This document shows positions 39,802 through 52,115 of a stretch of 64,000 nt of DNA, one piece after another. Within the stretch, counting starts at the first letter, position 1, and each line of letters opens with the position of its first letter. A model generated the notes under the pieces. It was not told where the DNA came from and made no database searches. It saw nothing but the letters and a program-made list of their open reading frames with translations. Made by a program: the position numbers and the translations under genes. Location: NCBI GenBank assembly GCA_015698045.1, contig BLAL01000054.1:868001-932000 (forward strand). Direction: 5' to 3'. This stretch comes from Rhizophagus clarus. Taxonomy: Eukaryota; Glomeromycota; Glomeromycetes; Glomerales; Glomeraceae.

Positions 39802-40749
39802 GTATTAATTAATATAGACAGGATAATCCGTTAAAATGAAGAAATCGGTATTATTTTAATACATTTGAAAAAATTTTGGGATTATTTTAAAAAAAGAATT
39901 TTTTTTTTTTTTTTTTTTTCAAATAATAAATAAACAATGAACAATATCATAGTATATCCTCCTTTGTATTATAAATGCATGATAAAGTTTTCGTTATTTT
40001 TAGATTATCGAAAAAAAATTTTTTTTATTTAGTCGATCTTTATAATAATTTTCTTAATTACCTCTCACGATCATTTGAAATTTTTTTAACAGAAGGAAAA
40101 AATGGAAGATTATATTCAAAAATTAACTAGCGAAATTGGAAGCAAAGTTCATAAATGTTCCTAAATGACATCCAAATAGCATCCAAATAGCATCCAAATA
40201 GCATCCAAATAACATCCAAATAGCATCTAAATGACGTCTTAAATGAACTTTAATGGACATCCAAATTAACATCCAAAATCGCATCTAAATAGCACATAGG
40301 ATGTGATAAAAAGAAAATCGCGCACCTAATAATCCGGTTTTTAAAAAAAAGAAACCAAAAGAGATCAGATCATCTGGTAATACAAAGAAATTAATCCAGA
40401 AATTCCGGTATTAATACCTGTCATTAAAGTTCATTCCAATTCGAAAAAAAAAAATGAAATGTTTGAAATGTTTTTGAAATGTTTTTTATTTTGTAATCAA
40501 AAATGTGATTGATTTACAATACATAAAAATGGTAACGCGTAAAGAATAGAAAAAAAAACTTTCGATTACGAAAAACAAGTTGCATTTCGCATCTCTTTAA
40601 ACCTTAAAAACCAGATTTGAAGGTTCAGATGATCTTTCATTTCGGTTCAATTCCTTTTAATAAAATGAATGAACTTAAAAAAAGTAATTTGTATCAACCT
40701 GTGCCCATTTTTTTAATGATGATGACATTTTTTGTTTAATAAAAATAAC
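38888..40749. other. AT-rich intergenic DNA with a CATCCAAATAG tandem repeat
   Basis: Contains long A and T runs (39762-39797, 39899-39919) and, at about 40168-40290, six or more tandem copies of the 11-bp unit CATCCAAATAG drifting into CATCTAAATGA. No gene seen. Confidence 0.6.
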
Positions 40750-41004
40750 TTATACGTACATTCGGCATTCTCCTTTTTTAATTACGTTTATTATTATTAT
40801 TATTATTATTACGCCAAAATAGTTATTACAACTGTACATTCGTTGACCAAAAAGATCTTCATTAATGTTAGATTTCAGTAAGAGAGATCCGCCTTTCCTT
40901 TTCTCGCCGAAAAGCTCGGACATCAACATACCTTTGTGGGGGAAATTATGCAAATAATAGTCGGAGTGGTAAATTCCGTATATCTGCAAGTAAGAAAATG
41001 ACAT
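40750..41004 (-). CDS. possible small gene or exon
   Basis: An 84-codon frame of better than local composition (IYGIYHSDYYLHNFPHKGMLMSELFGEK...). It contains a plausible acceptor (TTACTTGCAG at about 40984-40993 on the minus strand) and a donor-like GTATGT after the FPHK codons. It could therefore be one exon of a larger gene and not an intact small CDS. It ends in an ATT/AAT trinucleotide run. No homology recognised. Confidence 0.25.
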   Translation of the reverse strand: MSFSYLQIYGIYHSDYYLHNFPHKGMLMSELFGEKRKGGSLLLKSNINEDLFGQRMYSCNNYFGVIIIIIIINVIKKGECRMYV

Positions 41005-44000
41005 AATTTATGACGACTTAGAGGAAGGAGTTGTTTGAAATTTATTTATAGGTTATTGTTCCATTGTATTTATTATTATATTTATAGTATTTTATCGTTA
41101 TTGTATGTTTTGTATGTGTTGTATGTATTTGTTATTAAATTTGCAAAAAAGTATTTTAATAGCTATAATAACATTATTATTATCATTTATTTATTAATAT
41201 TAATAATAATATTATTATTATCACATAAATTGGAAGGACCCTTTTGTTTTAGTTTTGTTTTTTATTGACAAGATCTGCATGCATTATTTTGCATAAAATA
41301 CATACTAATTCATTTTAGTATCATTTCTCGTTTTTTTTTTTATGTTGTGGGGAGAAACTCTTAGGTCATTGTTTATAAAAATATGGTGGTTTAAGGAAAA
41401 AAAAAAAGTCTTTAGGTTATAATTATGCTGAAACGCCTAGAAAAAATTCTAATGCAAAACAAAACTGTACCTGATTACTCGCTTATAAATTTTATCAACA
41501 ACTTGTCATAATTTGATTCGTTAATCGAATGATTTTTTTTAAGGTTTCCGAAAGAGTAAACTTTTTTTGTTTCGTGAATAGGAAAAAGAAAGAGTAATTC
41601 AATAAGTGATTAAAAGGAAAGGATTTTTCTTTTATTTTCTCTTTGTATTATAAAATAAAATTTGAAAGCATGTCGGCGTTATATTATTTATTATTTCTTT
41701 TTCGATTTCGAGAAATAAATTTAGTAAAACTTCGGCATTAGTAGGCATCAAGATACAGTAAGTTGTGGAGTGATAAATGAACGGGATGTCAGGTGATTAT
41801 TATTATTATTTATTTTTTGGTCTTTATCAAGAATTTGTTTGTCAAACAAAAAATATCCGACTGGACTGCGCATAAAATGAAAAAATGGATAATTTTAGCC
41901 GAAATTAGTGATTTTCTTCTTTTCCTAAATTGAAATTAAAATTTTTTAGATAACGTATATATACTTTTATACTTGTATATATATGATTATTGTATGATAT
42001 AATAAGGTATTAGAAGTAATTTTAGATGTTGTTCAAAAATTATGCAATATATATGCAAGATTATGCTGATTAGGTGAAATTTTTATGTTGTACCATATTA
42101 TCCAACATTTTTTTTTTCAACTCCCCTTTTTAATGCATGGCTTAGGAAATTCAACTTATTTCCACGTTTAAAAAAACTTATTTTAAGCTTAAATAGGTTT
42201 TACTTGTTCCCAATTTTTTTTTTTAAAATGCATATTATCTTTTTAATATATCTACTAAAATATCCACTAAAAACTGTCGTACTCCATAGTTAAAAATTAT
42301 GTGGTTATTGTGTGGTTATTGTGGTTATTATGTGTGCGCACTTTTATGTATATCGGAGTAATCATGATTTCCGAGAAAGAAGAAAGAAATCATATTACTT
42401 ACTACTGTAACAAGTTGCAATCAATTAAATGCACATTATCTAGTGCTCATTACAAAAAGAAAAAAAACGCGATAAATGATAATCCAAAAAAGAAATAAAA
42501 AAATTTTATTTTTTTTTTTTGTTCCACGAAAAACATGATGGTTTTTTTTTTTTTTTTGATCCCTTTTAATTTAATATTCCCTTACTCCTTTATAGAATTA
42601 AATTAAATTAAATTAATATTCCCTTATACAACAATTATTATACAAACCCTCCCTCCCCTTTTAATAAAACTTTTCATTCATCCCCCTTAAAAAAAAAAAA
42701 AAAAAAAAAATTATTTTTTTTTTCATACCTTTTTCATACAAACACCATTTACAACACAATACCCCCCTTAATTTTAATCATTTTTGTGCGTAATTTTTTT
42801 TTCTTTTCTTTTCAAAAAATTTTCTTTGTTTTCTTTTTATTCGGTAATTCTCCTCGCATACATTTACCTTCCAATTACAGTTCATATTTGTTACTTAATC
42901 AAGAGTTATGAATAATGAATTAAATGCAATACCTAATTATTATTTTATTTTATTTTATTTTTTTTTTATTCGGGCTGTGCGTTTTTTTTTTTACTAATCG
43001 CATGGTTTTTGCATGCTTTAATCATCTAAATTAGTATTAGGAATTTTGAAGATTGAAGTAAAATTTTAAATTAAACGATTTATTAAGTTAATTAAATTAG
43101 GTAAATTTGGTAATTAACATATGATTTACTTATTTATTTATTTTTTTTTTAAAAAAAATTGTATATTATATATATATGTAATATAATTAAAATAAAATTA
43201 AATCATTTTTCTTTGTTTTTTCAATCATGTTTATTATCTTGAAACATTTTTCTTTGAAAACCAATAAATGGTTATGAAAAAAAAAAAGAATAAAAACAAA
43301 GCCACGAGAAGAAAAAAAAAAAAAAATAATCATACCATATGATATCAATCAATTAAAATCAAATCAATCAAATTATAAATAACAGAATAACTTATTTTTT
43401 TTACATATGTTTACGGATATTTCTTTCTTTACCAAAAAAAAAAAAAAAAAAATCATTTTAAAACCATATAAAAATCATGAAAAAAAACCCCAAATGTAAA
43501 CCGTATTTTAAATAAATCAAACAATGATTTTTTTATAATTGTAAAAAAAAAAAAAAAAAAAAGAAAAATGAATTTTTGAAAAAAAAAATAACAAGAATTA
43601 TTTATTTATTATTTATTTATTTTTAATTAAAAATATGAAAATTTTTTTTTTTAACGTCAAAAAAAAAAAATAAAAATAAAAATAAAAAATAAAAAATAAA
43701 AATAAAATAATAATTCTTATTTCGCGTTAAAAGGAAAATAAAAAAAAAAAAAAATTTTTTTTTTTTTCTCTCTCAGTATTTAGTAGAAACTCATTAATTG
43801 AAATTCACAGGCAAAATAAACAAATCTTAATAAATTTAGTATAATTACGAAAATATAAAAGGGAAAATTGTTTTGTTTACGTACAAAAAAAAATTTTTTT
43901 TTTTTTTTGCCATACTGACTTTTGGTATATCCGGATTGTAAGTTATACAATAATATATATATAATTATTAATTTTTATTACTAAATAAATTATATGTATA

Positions 44001-46067
44001 CAATATAAATTTATCGAAAAAGGCATTTATCGTGATATTATTATACCAATTTCCAATTAAGATTCTTACCGTTGCAAGTTCATTAAAAAAAAACAAAATC
44101 ATCACATGTACATTATCATAACACAATATGAGGAAATGTTACCCAAAAATAAAATTTTTTTCTGTACAATGAATTATGTCATTTTATATATTCGGCCGTG
44201 CTGCGACCGTGTAACTGTACTCACTGTACTCGCCTAATTTGTTAGATTTCGTCTCACGATTTTTTTTTTTCGGTGATTGTTGCGTAACATGTACGTTATG
44301 GCAGGCATATAAGGTTTGTATGGGGCATTTGGATATGTATGGGCACAGATGAACACTTAAAAAAAAAAAAAAAAAAAAAATTGTTTCAAACTTTATGAAC
44401 GAGGATGGCATTTATGAATGGTGGTATATTCAAAATACGCACTTAAATTTATTCACATATAACTACATCACATATACTTGTAAAAAAAAATTCAGACAGG
44501 CGATTTTCGTTTTTAGTTTAAAGATGTCAAATAAAATATCATATATATTTATTTCATATTTTTTGGATTAAAAATACATTTTTTTTTCTAAGTAATATAA
44601 TAATATAATAATATATACTAAATACATACATATATATATGTTTTTTTTTTTTTGATATAAATTTTTTTTATAAATCCATATATACCCAAATCCGCTTTTT
44701 TTTTGCTTAATTCGCTTTCCCCTCCTCTTAAAAAAAGAAATGAGAGAAAACGACCATTCTTTTCATTAAATTATGTGAATAAAAAGAAATTTGGTTCTCG
44801 ATCTCAAGTCCTTTGTTTTTCATATATATATACAAATTAAAGAGAAAAGCAAAAAAATAAAAAAAAAAAGATAAAAAATATTTCCCAACCCAAAATTTCC
44901 GTAACCCAAAGTTTTTTTCTTAATCAATAAAAAAAAAAGTGGATTAGGGTGTAAAGGTAAATTTTGTGTGTTATATAAAACAGCGATTCTTAACGCGTAA
45001 AAGCGAAATAAATCATAACTATTTTCCATCTAAAAACTAAAAATATATATATATAATATTATATATATATGTAAAATAATAATATAATAATAGAGTTCTA
45101 AAATACTTTTGGTAAAGATAAAGAAGAAAAAAAAAAAAAAAAAGTTTCTATACACAATATATATATAAAAGGATAATGATAATAATAGAAAGAAAAGAAA
45201 AAGAGAAAAAGAATAAGATAATATACTTTTTGGTAGATATTAAAATCTAATAATTATACAAGAATAAAGTGGGGATCAAAATTATTAAAGAGATAGCAAA
45301 TTAATCCTTTGATGAAAAAAAAAAAATTAGCCAAGAAATTAAATTAGATGATAACAAATAAATTCAAATTCACGAAAAATTATATTATAATAGATCTTTC
45401 TTTCCAAATCTATTTCTACGTTGTAATGTTCGTGGTACGTCCGTCACTTAGATGATAATTGGTGTAATGATATAATAATGTAGTGATATAGTGATGTAAT
45501 TGTACTAATAAACCCATATTTTAAAAGTCGGTAAGATGTATCATTAAAAACGTTATCCTCATTTTTTTTAATGGTGGATTGGTTTGGATGATTTAAAAGC
45601 AACGCCAAACAATACTTTCCACCAAAAGGAGGAAAATTTACAAAGAACTAAATAAAATAATTTTTCTTTCTTAATATCGTGTCTGAATGAAAACTGGAAA
45701 TTATAATTAAAACATATCAAAGGGCTGAGCTATATATGGGTTTATACGAACTTTTTAACAATGAAGCGAACCTCCATCACGAACAATGAAACGTTAAAAG
45801 AGTTTTTGGTAAAAAAAGGGTGCGAAAAAAAAGGGATAATAATAAATGAAATCGTAAAAAAAAAAAAAAAATGTAAATAATATAATAATTCATAAATCTG
45901 CAATTCATTAGTTATCAACTTTTTTTCGATCGTCTTTCGGTTCATTTGACGTCCTCTTCTTAGAGGAGAGATCATTCTCCCAATCACACATCTCGCACAC
46001 ATCTCGCACACATCTCTCACACATCTCTCACACATCTCTCGCCCCAAATACCATCAGGTATTGGTAA
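41005..46067. other. AT-rich, homopolymer-dense intergenic DNA
   Basis: Dominated by A(n) and T(n) tracts of 10-25 bases, often as A-run/T-run pairs, with TA and ATT microsatellites. Near 45980-46040 there is a tandem ACACATCTCTC repeat downstream of the NudE gene, probably in its 3' region. No coding frame I can support. Confidence 0.6.
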
Positions 46068-47459
46068 TTATTGAACTTTACTCATCGCATTAGGCCTCAT
46101 TTGATTAATTGACATTGAGAAAGCTTTTGATTTTTGAATAGAAGGGCGTCGATAAGCTCCTCCCTTTATTGATCGAAAAGATGAATCGACTCGCGATTTC
46201 GGTGAAGGTGGAGGAGATTGTGCTAGTGGCATTGTTGTCGAATATGATGGTGGAGGTGCGAGAAGCGGGGAGACCAAAGACCTGCATGATACAAGACGCG
46301 CCTCGATACTCTAAAAAAATTATTATTCCAAGTTAATAATCAATCGAAACGTTTATCTGCGTTTTTATTTAGTCATTAATTATTTACCTTCACTCTGCCG
46401 ACCATTTCTTGAACCATTTTGACAGTGTTTGAGTTTTGATCCATTAGTTTTTCTGTGTTTACAGTTGTTTCCTGGGATGGTTGAGGTGCTGGTGGATTAT
46501 AGATTTCCTTCTTTTGTGGAGATACAGGTTCTGATGATGGTGTTGGTGGTCCAAGTTCACCATCTTGTTTGTTCTTCAATATAGCTAATTCGATGCTTAC
46601 ATCTATATAAAAAAAAAAAAAAATGATTCCCAATTAGCATCTATAATAAAATGTAGAAATATTTCTTTTCCATAAAAAAACTAACCTTTCAATTCATCCT
46701 TAAGACGTTGAACTTGCTCTATCAAACTATTCTTTTCCTCTACTTCATTTTCAAGAATTACATTTCGTTCAATTGCTTTATTATATTTAGATTCTAGATC
46801 CAATAAAGAACTTTTTGCGGCTCTAAATTTTATAATAATAAGAAATTTAATTTATTTATTCAAGAAAAGAAAAGATAACAGTAACTTGTAACTTACCTTT
46901 CTGTGCGTTCTAAGTCATCACAATCAATTTCTAGTTCTCGTGTTCTAATAACGAATTTTTCCTGTAAGCTTCTTAAAGATTCAAGTTCTCTTTGCATTTG
47001 AGCTTGATTCAAATTAGCTTCTGTTTTTACATTCATATATTTTTGCTATATTTAAAAAAAAGATAAAGATCAATAAGGTTTAATATAAATATCTTTAAAG
47101 GATTTAAAATCGTTCCAATGAAAACAAACCTTCCATTCCTCAGCATCTCGTATCAAGGATTCATTTTTTGCTTTGAGTTCTTTATATTTTTTTTCTGATT
47201 GTTCTAATTCACGCTCGAGGTCCTCCTCTAGCTCCCTTGATGTCATTTGAAATTCTTCCAAAGCACTTTGTGTTTCACTTAATGTTTCTTCTAATGTCAT
47301 TGAATAGGTCTTGTAATATTCAAGTTCCTCTTTGATCGAAGCAAAAGTTCTATTTTTTTAAAAGAAAAGTGAACCATGACAAGAAAAACAAGTTAATAAA
47401 GTTTAACAAAGTTTCAAGGGTCAAGTTTACGACCGAGATTCCACTTACTTTCCAGTCAT
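46068..47459 (-). CDS. nudE: NudE/NDE1 family dynein regulator, six exons
   Basis: The homologue of fungal NudE and animal NDE1/NDEL1, which binds LIS1 and the dynein complex and helps nuclear migration and hyphal transport. Exons on the minus strand: 47459-47449, 47349-47130, 47045-46897, 46822-46686, 46602-46388, 46310-46068. Introns are GT-AG (mostly GTAAGT/GTTAGT donors) and the joined frame has 324 codons. It begins MTGKTFASIKEELEYYK and continues as the NudE coiled coil (LEEFQMTSRELEEDLE, then LERTERAAKSSLLDLESKY, AIERNVILENEVEEKNSL, QRLKDELKD). A Pro/Ser-rich C-terminal half follows. Length and layout match fungal NudE. No defect seen. Confidence 0.88.
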
Positions 47460-49286
47460 TTTTGTAAATGTAAGGGTTTTTTTTTAAGACTATTGAAAAC
47501 TAGGAGTGTTTTTTTTTTGGGAGTGTTTTGTGAAATATAAAATGTATTTATATAAAAAAATTATTAAAAAAAAAAGGGGGTAAAAAGAAACTAACTCCTT
47601 TTATTTGTTTTTTTTTTTATTTGAATAGGAGTATAAAATAAAGAAATAAAAAAATATATCAAATATTCAAAAAAAGAAATTAAAAAAAAAAAAAATAGTA
47701 GTGTGTATAAAGTCGTTTCTCCCTTTTTTTTTTTATTTTGGAGGTATAAAAATAGAAAAAAAAGTTCGCTCATAAAAAAAAAAAAAAAAAAAAAATATAA
47801 TAAAACAATAATAATAAACCCACAAAAGTTCGCTCGTATATATTTTTTTTTTTTTTTTTCCAATTTCCAGACAAGCGTTCGAAAGAAAAGTTAAACGAAT
47901 GACGGGTTTTTTATAAGGAAAATATCTGAGCCAAGTAGGGCTTGTATTATTATTTTGTACGAATTGAAATAAAAAAAAAAAAAAAAAAAAAATTTACACA
48001 CATATGTATATTATTATATTGTGACACAATAAAATAAATAAATAAATAAATAAATAAATAAAATAAAATAAAATAAAAAAAATTATATAATGTAATCCAT
48101 CAATTTATGATTTATGAATAAAAAAGTAAAATAAAATGAAAAAAAAATAAAAGTAATTATATATATAATATTTACATAAAAAAAAAGCATAAGTTATTAA
48201 ACTAAAAAATTTATACAGACAAGATTTTATAGGGGACATAAATTGGGGGGGGGATCAATTTTTAACTTGTCACACTTCAAGTGACAACCTAAAAAAATAA
48301 AAAAAAAATTAAGAGCAAAGTAATCAACATTATATTCATAGATACCCTCGGGGGGACAAGAATAAAAAAATAAAAAAAAAAAGGCTGAAATCATTATGTC
48401 ATCGTTTGCTTATCCCATATTACTTTTTCATTTATTCACACTGAAAAAAAAGAATAATAAGGGAAACTATTTGAAAAATTTTCATCCCTTCCACTATGAA
48501 TTAAAAAAAAAAAAGAAACGGCCAATTTTTTATGATGTCAATGGTAAATGTAACACATACACTTGTAATTTCTCGGTCAAATTTTTTTCTTTTTTATTTT
48601 ATTTTTTTTTATTTTATTTATTTAATAAATAATATAAACATAACTTTATGCGTGTGTAATTTTTAGCCCCAAGGAAGGCTGAACCTTAAAAGTCGAATTG
48701 AGAAAAAACAAATTTCCAAAAAAATTTGTTAAATTTTTTTGTATCAGAAAAATTGATATCACCGACTAACGATTAAGGTCGTTTCGGAGGTATTCATGGG
48801 TATTGGGTAAATAATTTGTCACACATCGTGAATAATTTCCTTATCGTTAAAAAAAAAAAAAAGCGGGAAAAATTATTAAATGTCACAAGTCAATCCAAGA
48901 AATCGCGTGAATTCAACGTCCGATCTATTCCATCTTTGTCCGAAAAGTAGGGCCTTGAAATAACCAACCCTGTATGAACGATTGTTTGAAAACTACGCGA
49001 GAAATGGCAAGTTCCTACCACCGAAATTTTCTTGGGGTGCATTATTCAACCCTTTGTATTATTTATAGGATAAAAAAAGCACAAGTTGTTCGTATATAAA
49101 AATAATTTTATTCTTTCTTTTCAAATTGTGCATGTCAGATACTGCAATCGAAAAAAAAAATTCTTTTTTTTTTTTTTTTGAATAAAAACTCTTTTAATTC
49201 GATTTTTATGCGATAAAATAATTTTAGTTAAATCCCTTTACATTCATGTTACAATTTCCCCTAAAAATATGTACGATTGTACTGTA

Positions 49287-49317
<31 letters not shown>

Positions 49318-50275
49318 TAATAATAATAATAACTTTTTTGTAACAGAATTTATATTGTAAATACCTCAAAAACATTTTCCCTTTGTATGCAATAATTGGG
49401 GGAAAGGGTTGTTCACAAAAAAAAAAAAAAAAAAAAAAAAAAGACAATATAAAAATTTTCAAGAGAAATTAAGGTGACACCATTAGTAAATTTGTATCAC
49501 ACCAAAGATGATTCTTATATGAGGGGATTTTTTTGGTAATTTCGAAATGTTACAATTGGAGAGAGTTAATCATTCTCGTATACCTTCTTTACATAGTAAC
49601 ATAATACAAAATAGAAAAATAGCTTCTTTTTCAAAGTAACAAAACGTAACATAATAATAATAATATGATTTAAAATAAAATGTAAAAGCAATTGGGCGTT
49701 TCATTTCATGCATTTGGAATGCATTTTCTTAAAAGGACCAAAAACTGGTTAATAAGTATCGAATAAGAAAACCTTTTCAATAATCCAATACAAACTAACG
49801 AAAAGGTGGGAAATTTAACAATGAACGGAGATAATGACATGTTGGGGTGCATAACTATAAAATATTGCCACAAAAAGGACATTTTTCCATCGAGCATGTC
49901 GGAAAATCTTTTTATTATATAATCTTGTAAGTTTACTTGATTTTTTCCGTTTTATTTATAAAAAAAAAAAAATTTTTTTTTTTTTTTGACATCAAACATC
50001 AAATAATAGTAATAATAATGGAACAACAATGCAAAAAAAAAAAAAAAAAAATCTGATTTGTATCTGTCAAAAATACTTCACTTTTGTAAAAGACTACATC
50101 TTTAGTATATTTGAGAAAAATTTTGTATTACGAAATACTAATATATATTTTTACGAAATAACTTATATAATAATATTTTTTTTTAACCAATTAAATTATA
50201 GCATCATCTCTATAGGTAAATCTTAACCGTTAAAAAATTTTTTGCCCCAAATTTTTTCCAAAATTTCTTAGGGAA
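47460..50275. other. AT-rich intergenic DNA upstream of nudE
   Basis: The first few hundred bases upstream of the nudE start should hold its promoter. The remainder has A/T runs, an AAAT microsatellite (about 48030-48075) and an AAT microsatellite (49288-49332). No gene supported. Confidence 0.5.
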
Positions 50276-50572
50276 TCATGAACAAGTTTCTTTACAGGTT
50301 TTTCTATCATCTGAAAATTTTTTTTTCGGTTTATTGTAAGAAAATTCATTGTTCATTAAATTAAAACATTGAACCAAATAAGGTTCAAGATTATCATAAT
50401 ATATTATTATTGGTTTTTCGGAATGTCTAATGAAAAAAACGTGTCGCAAAGAATCATCGTCACTCACCGGATCAACGAAATTCATCTCACGTGATTTTGT
50501 TGAAGATAATCCATTGAAAATGAGATCCGCAGTAAAATTATAATCTTTTGACAGAACAATGATTTCTTTGAA
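50276..50572 (-). CDS. possible terminal exon of an unknown gene
   Basis: A 98-codon open frame with balanced composition that stands out from its surroundings (KDYNFTADLIFNGLSSTK, DPVSDDDSLRHVFFIRHSEK, ending RKTCKETCS). It begins after a possible acceptor (TTCAAAG) and has no start codon before 50485. It may be the last exon of a minus-strand gene, but I cannot find its partners. Confidence 0.3.
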   Translation of the reverse strand, partial: FKEIIVLSKDYNFTADLIFNGLSSTKSREMNFVDPVSDDDSLRHVFFIRHSEKPIIIYYDNLEPYLVQCFNLMNNEFSYNKPKKKFSDDRKTCKETCS

Positions 50573-52080
50573 TTATATTGTAAAATCTCCACATTTTTTA
50601 GGTTATAACTTTATTCTATAAAAAGGGATTCGGAAAAAATATTGTTTGTGATTACTAAAAAGTGATGCATCCAATTTGCCACATCCAAATTTGCCACATT
50701 ATAACAATAATGATAAAAATGGTTTTATAATAAAAAAAAAAAAATGGCCCTACCCCCAAATTTTAAAGTGAACAATACGAAAAAAATGAATCAAAAGATA
50801 AAAAAAGTCACTTATCACTTTTCGATCATTATTTTAACTTTAAAGATTCTTCTTTTTGATCCATTTCAAAATTGAAAAAAAAATGTAAGTTCATAAAAGA
50901 TGTACATGTATGTATGCGTTGTCAATTAACCATTTGCGAAAATTTTCATATTGAAAGTCAATAATGCTGCGGACACGAACAATGGACTTTTGAACAATCG
51001 AATTCTTCTTTTATTCCAATTGCATTAGATTTCTTCTTTTAAAGTTCAATATAAATTAATTATTTTATAAAATAATTTGATTTTTATAAAAAAAAAAAAC
51101 ATTTTTTTTTTTTCTTTCACCTGGTTCACTGGTTTCACCTGGTTTCACGTGACTCGACATTTTTACTGCGGAAACAATGTTAAACATGCTTAGCTTATTG
51201 ATTACAATAGTTATGACGAAAACCAATACAAATATCCAACTTTAAATTACATATCTCCACAATAAACAACACTCCACAATGTTTTTTTTTATATAACGTC
51301 AACAATTATAAAACGTCGTCACACTTTATTATCGTGGCTTTCTCCGGATTTTCTATTTGTTTAAAAAAAAAAAAAAGATAATTTAATATTCTTTGTCAAA
51401 TAAAAAAAAATATGAAACATTAAGTTTAATTAATCAAACCTTTTCGATTATTGGATAATAAATGACTACGTAATAGTATAAAAGTTAGATAAATAACTGA
51501 CTGACTCCTTTTTCCTTCCTTGCATAAATTAGAGACAATGGATTACAGGTTTTGAGAAAACTTATGATCCGAAAAATAATGTTTTTCACGGATTAATATT
51601 TATTATCTGATGTTGAGATCTTTTTTTTTTTTTTTTTTTTTAACTGTTACTAGTAAAACCGGACAATGGCGGAAATCATAATAAAAATGTATGTACCCCA
51701 CACTATTTTTTACAATTATATTATTTTATTTCCCATCATCTTTTTTTTTTTTGACCCAAAAATAAAATTAAAAAAAAAAAAAATTTTTTTTAGATAATCC
51801 ATCTTACCTAAAATGGTTAATGCAGAAAAAAAATTTTTTGGTTCAATCACATGTTTTTTTTTTCATCAAGGAAAATACAGGAATTGATGGGATTGTAAGG
51901 TCAAAAGGCGTAATTGCGAAATTTAAAACAACAATAGATTTCAGTATAATAACAGGTTTTAAGGTTTTTGAATCAAAAAAGGAAACCAGCCGAATTGGGA
52001 ATCGGAATAACTAAAATTTGAATATAAATTTGAAGGTTAAAAAAAAAAAATTATTATTTTTTTTTTTTTCAAAAAAAAAG

Positions 52081-52115
<35 letters not shown>

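Noticed and set aside
45742..46047. Cys-rich minus-strand frame beyond the nudE stop
   Set aside because: It is produced by the ACACATCTCTC tandem repeat and A/T runs in the 3' region and has no start context or homology.
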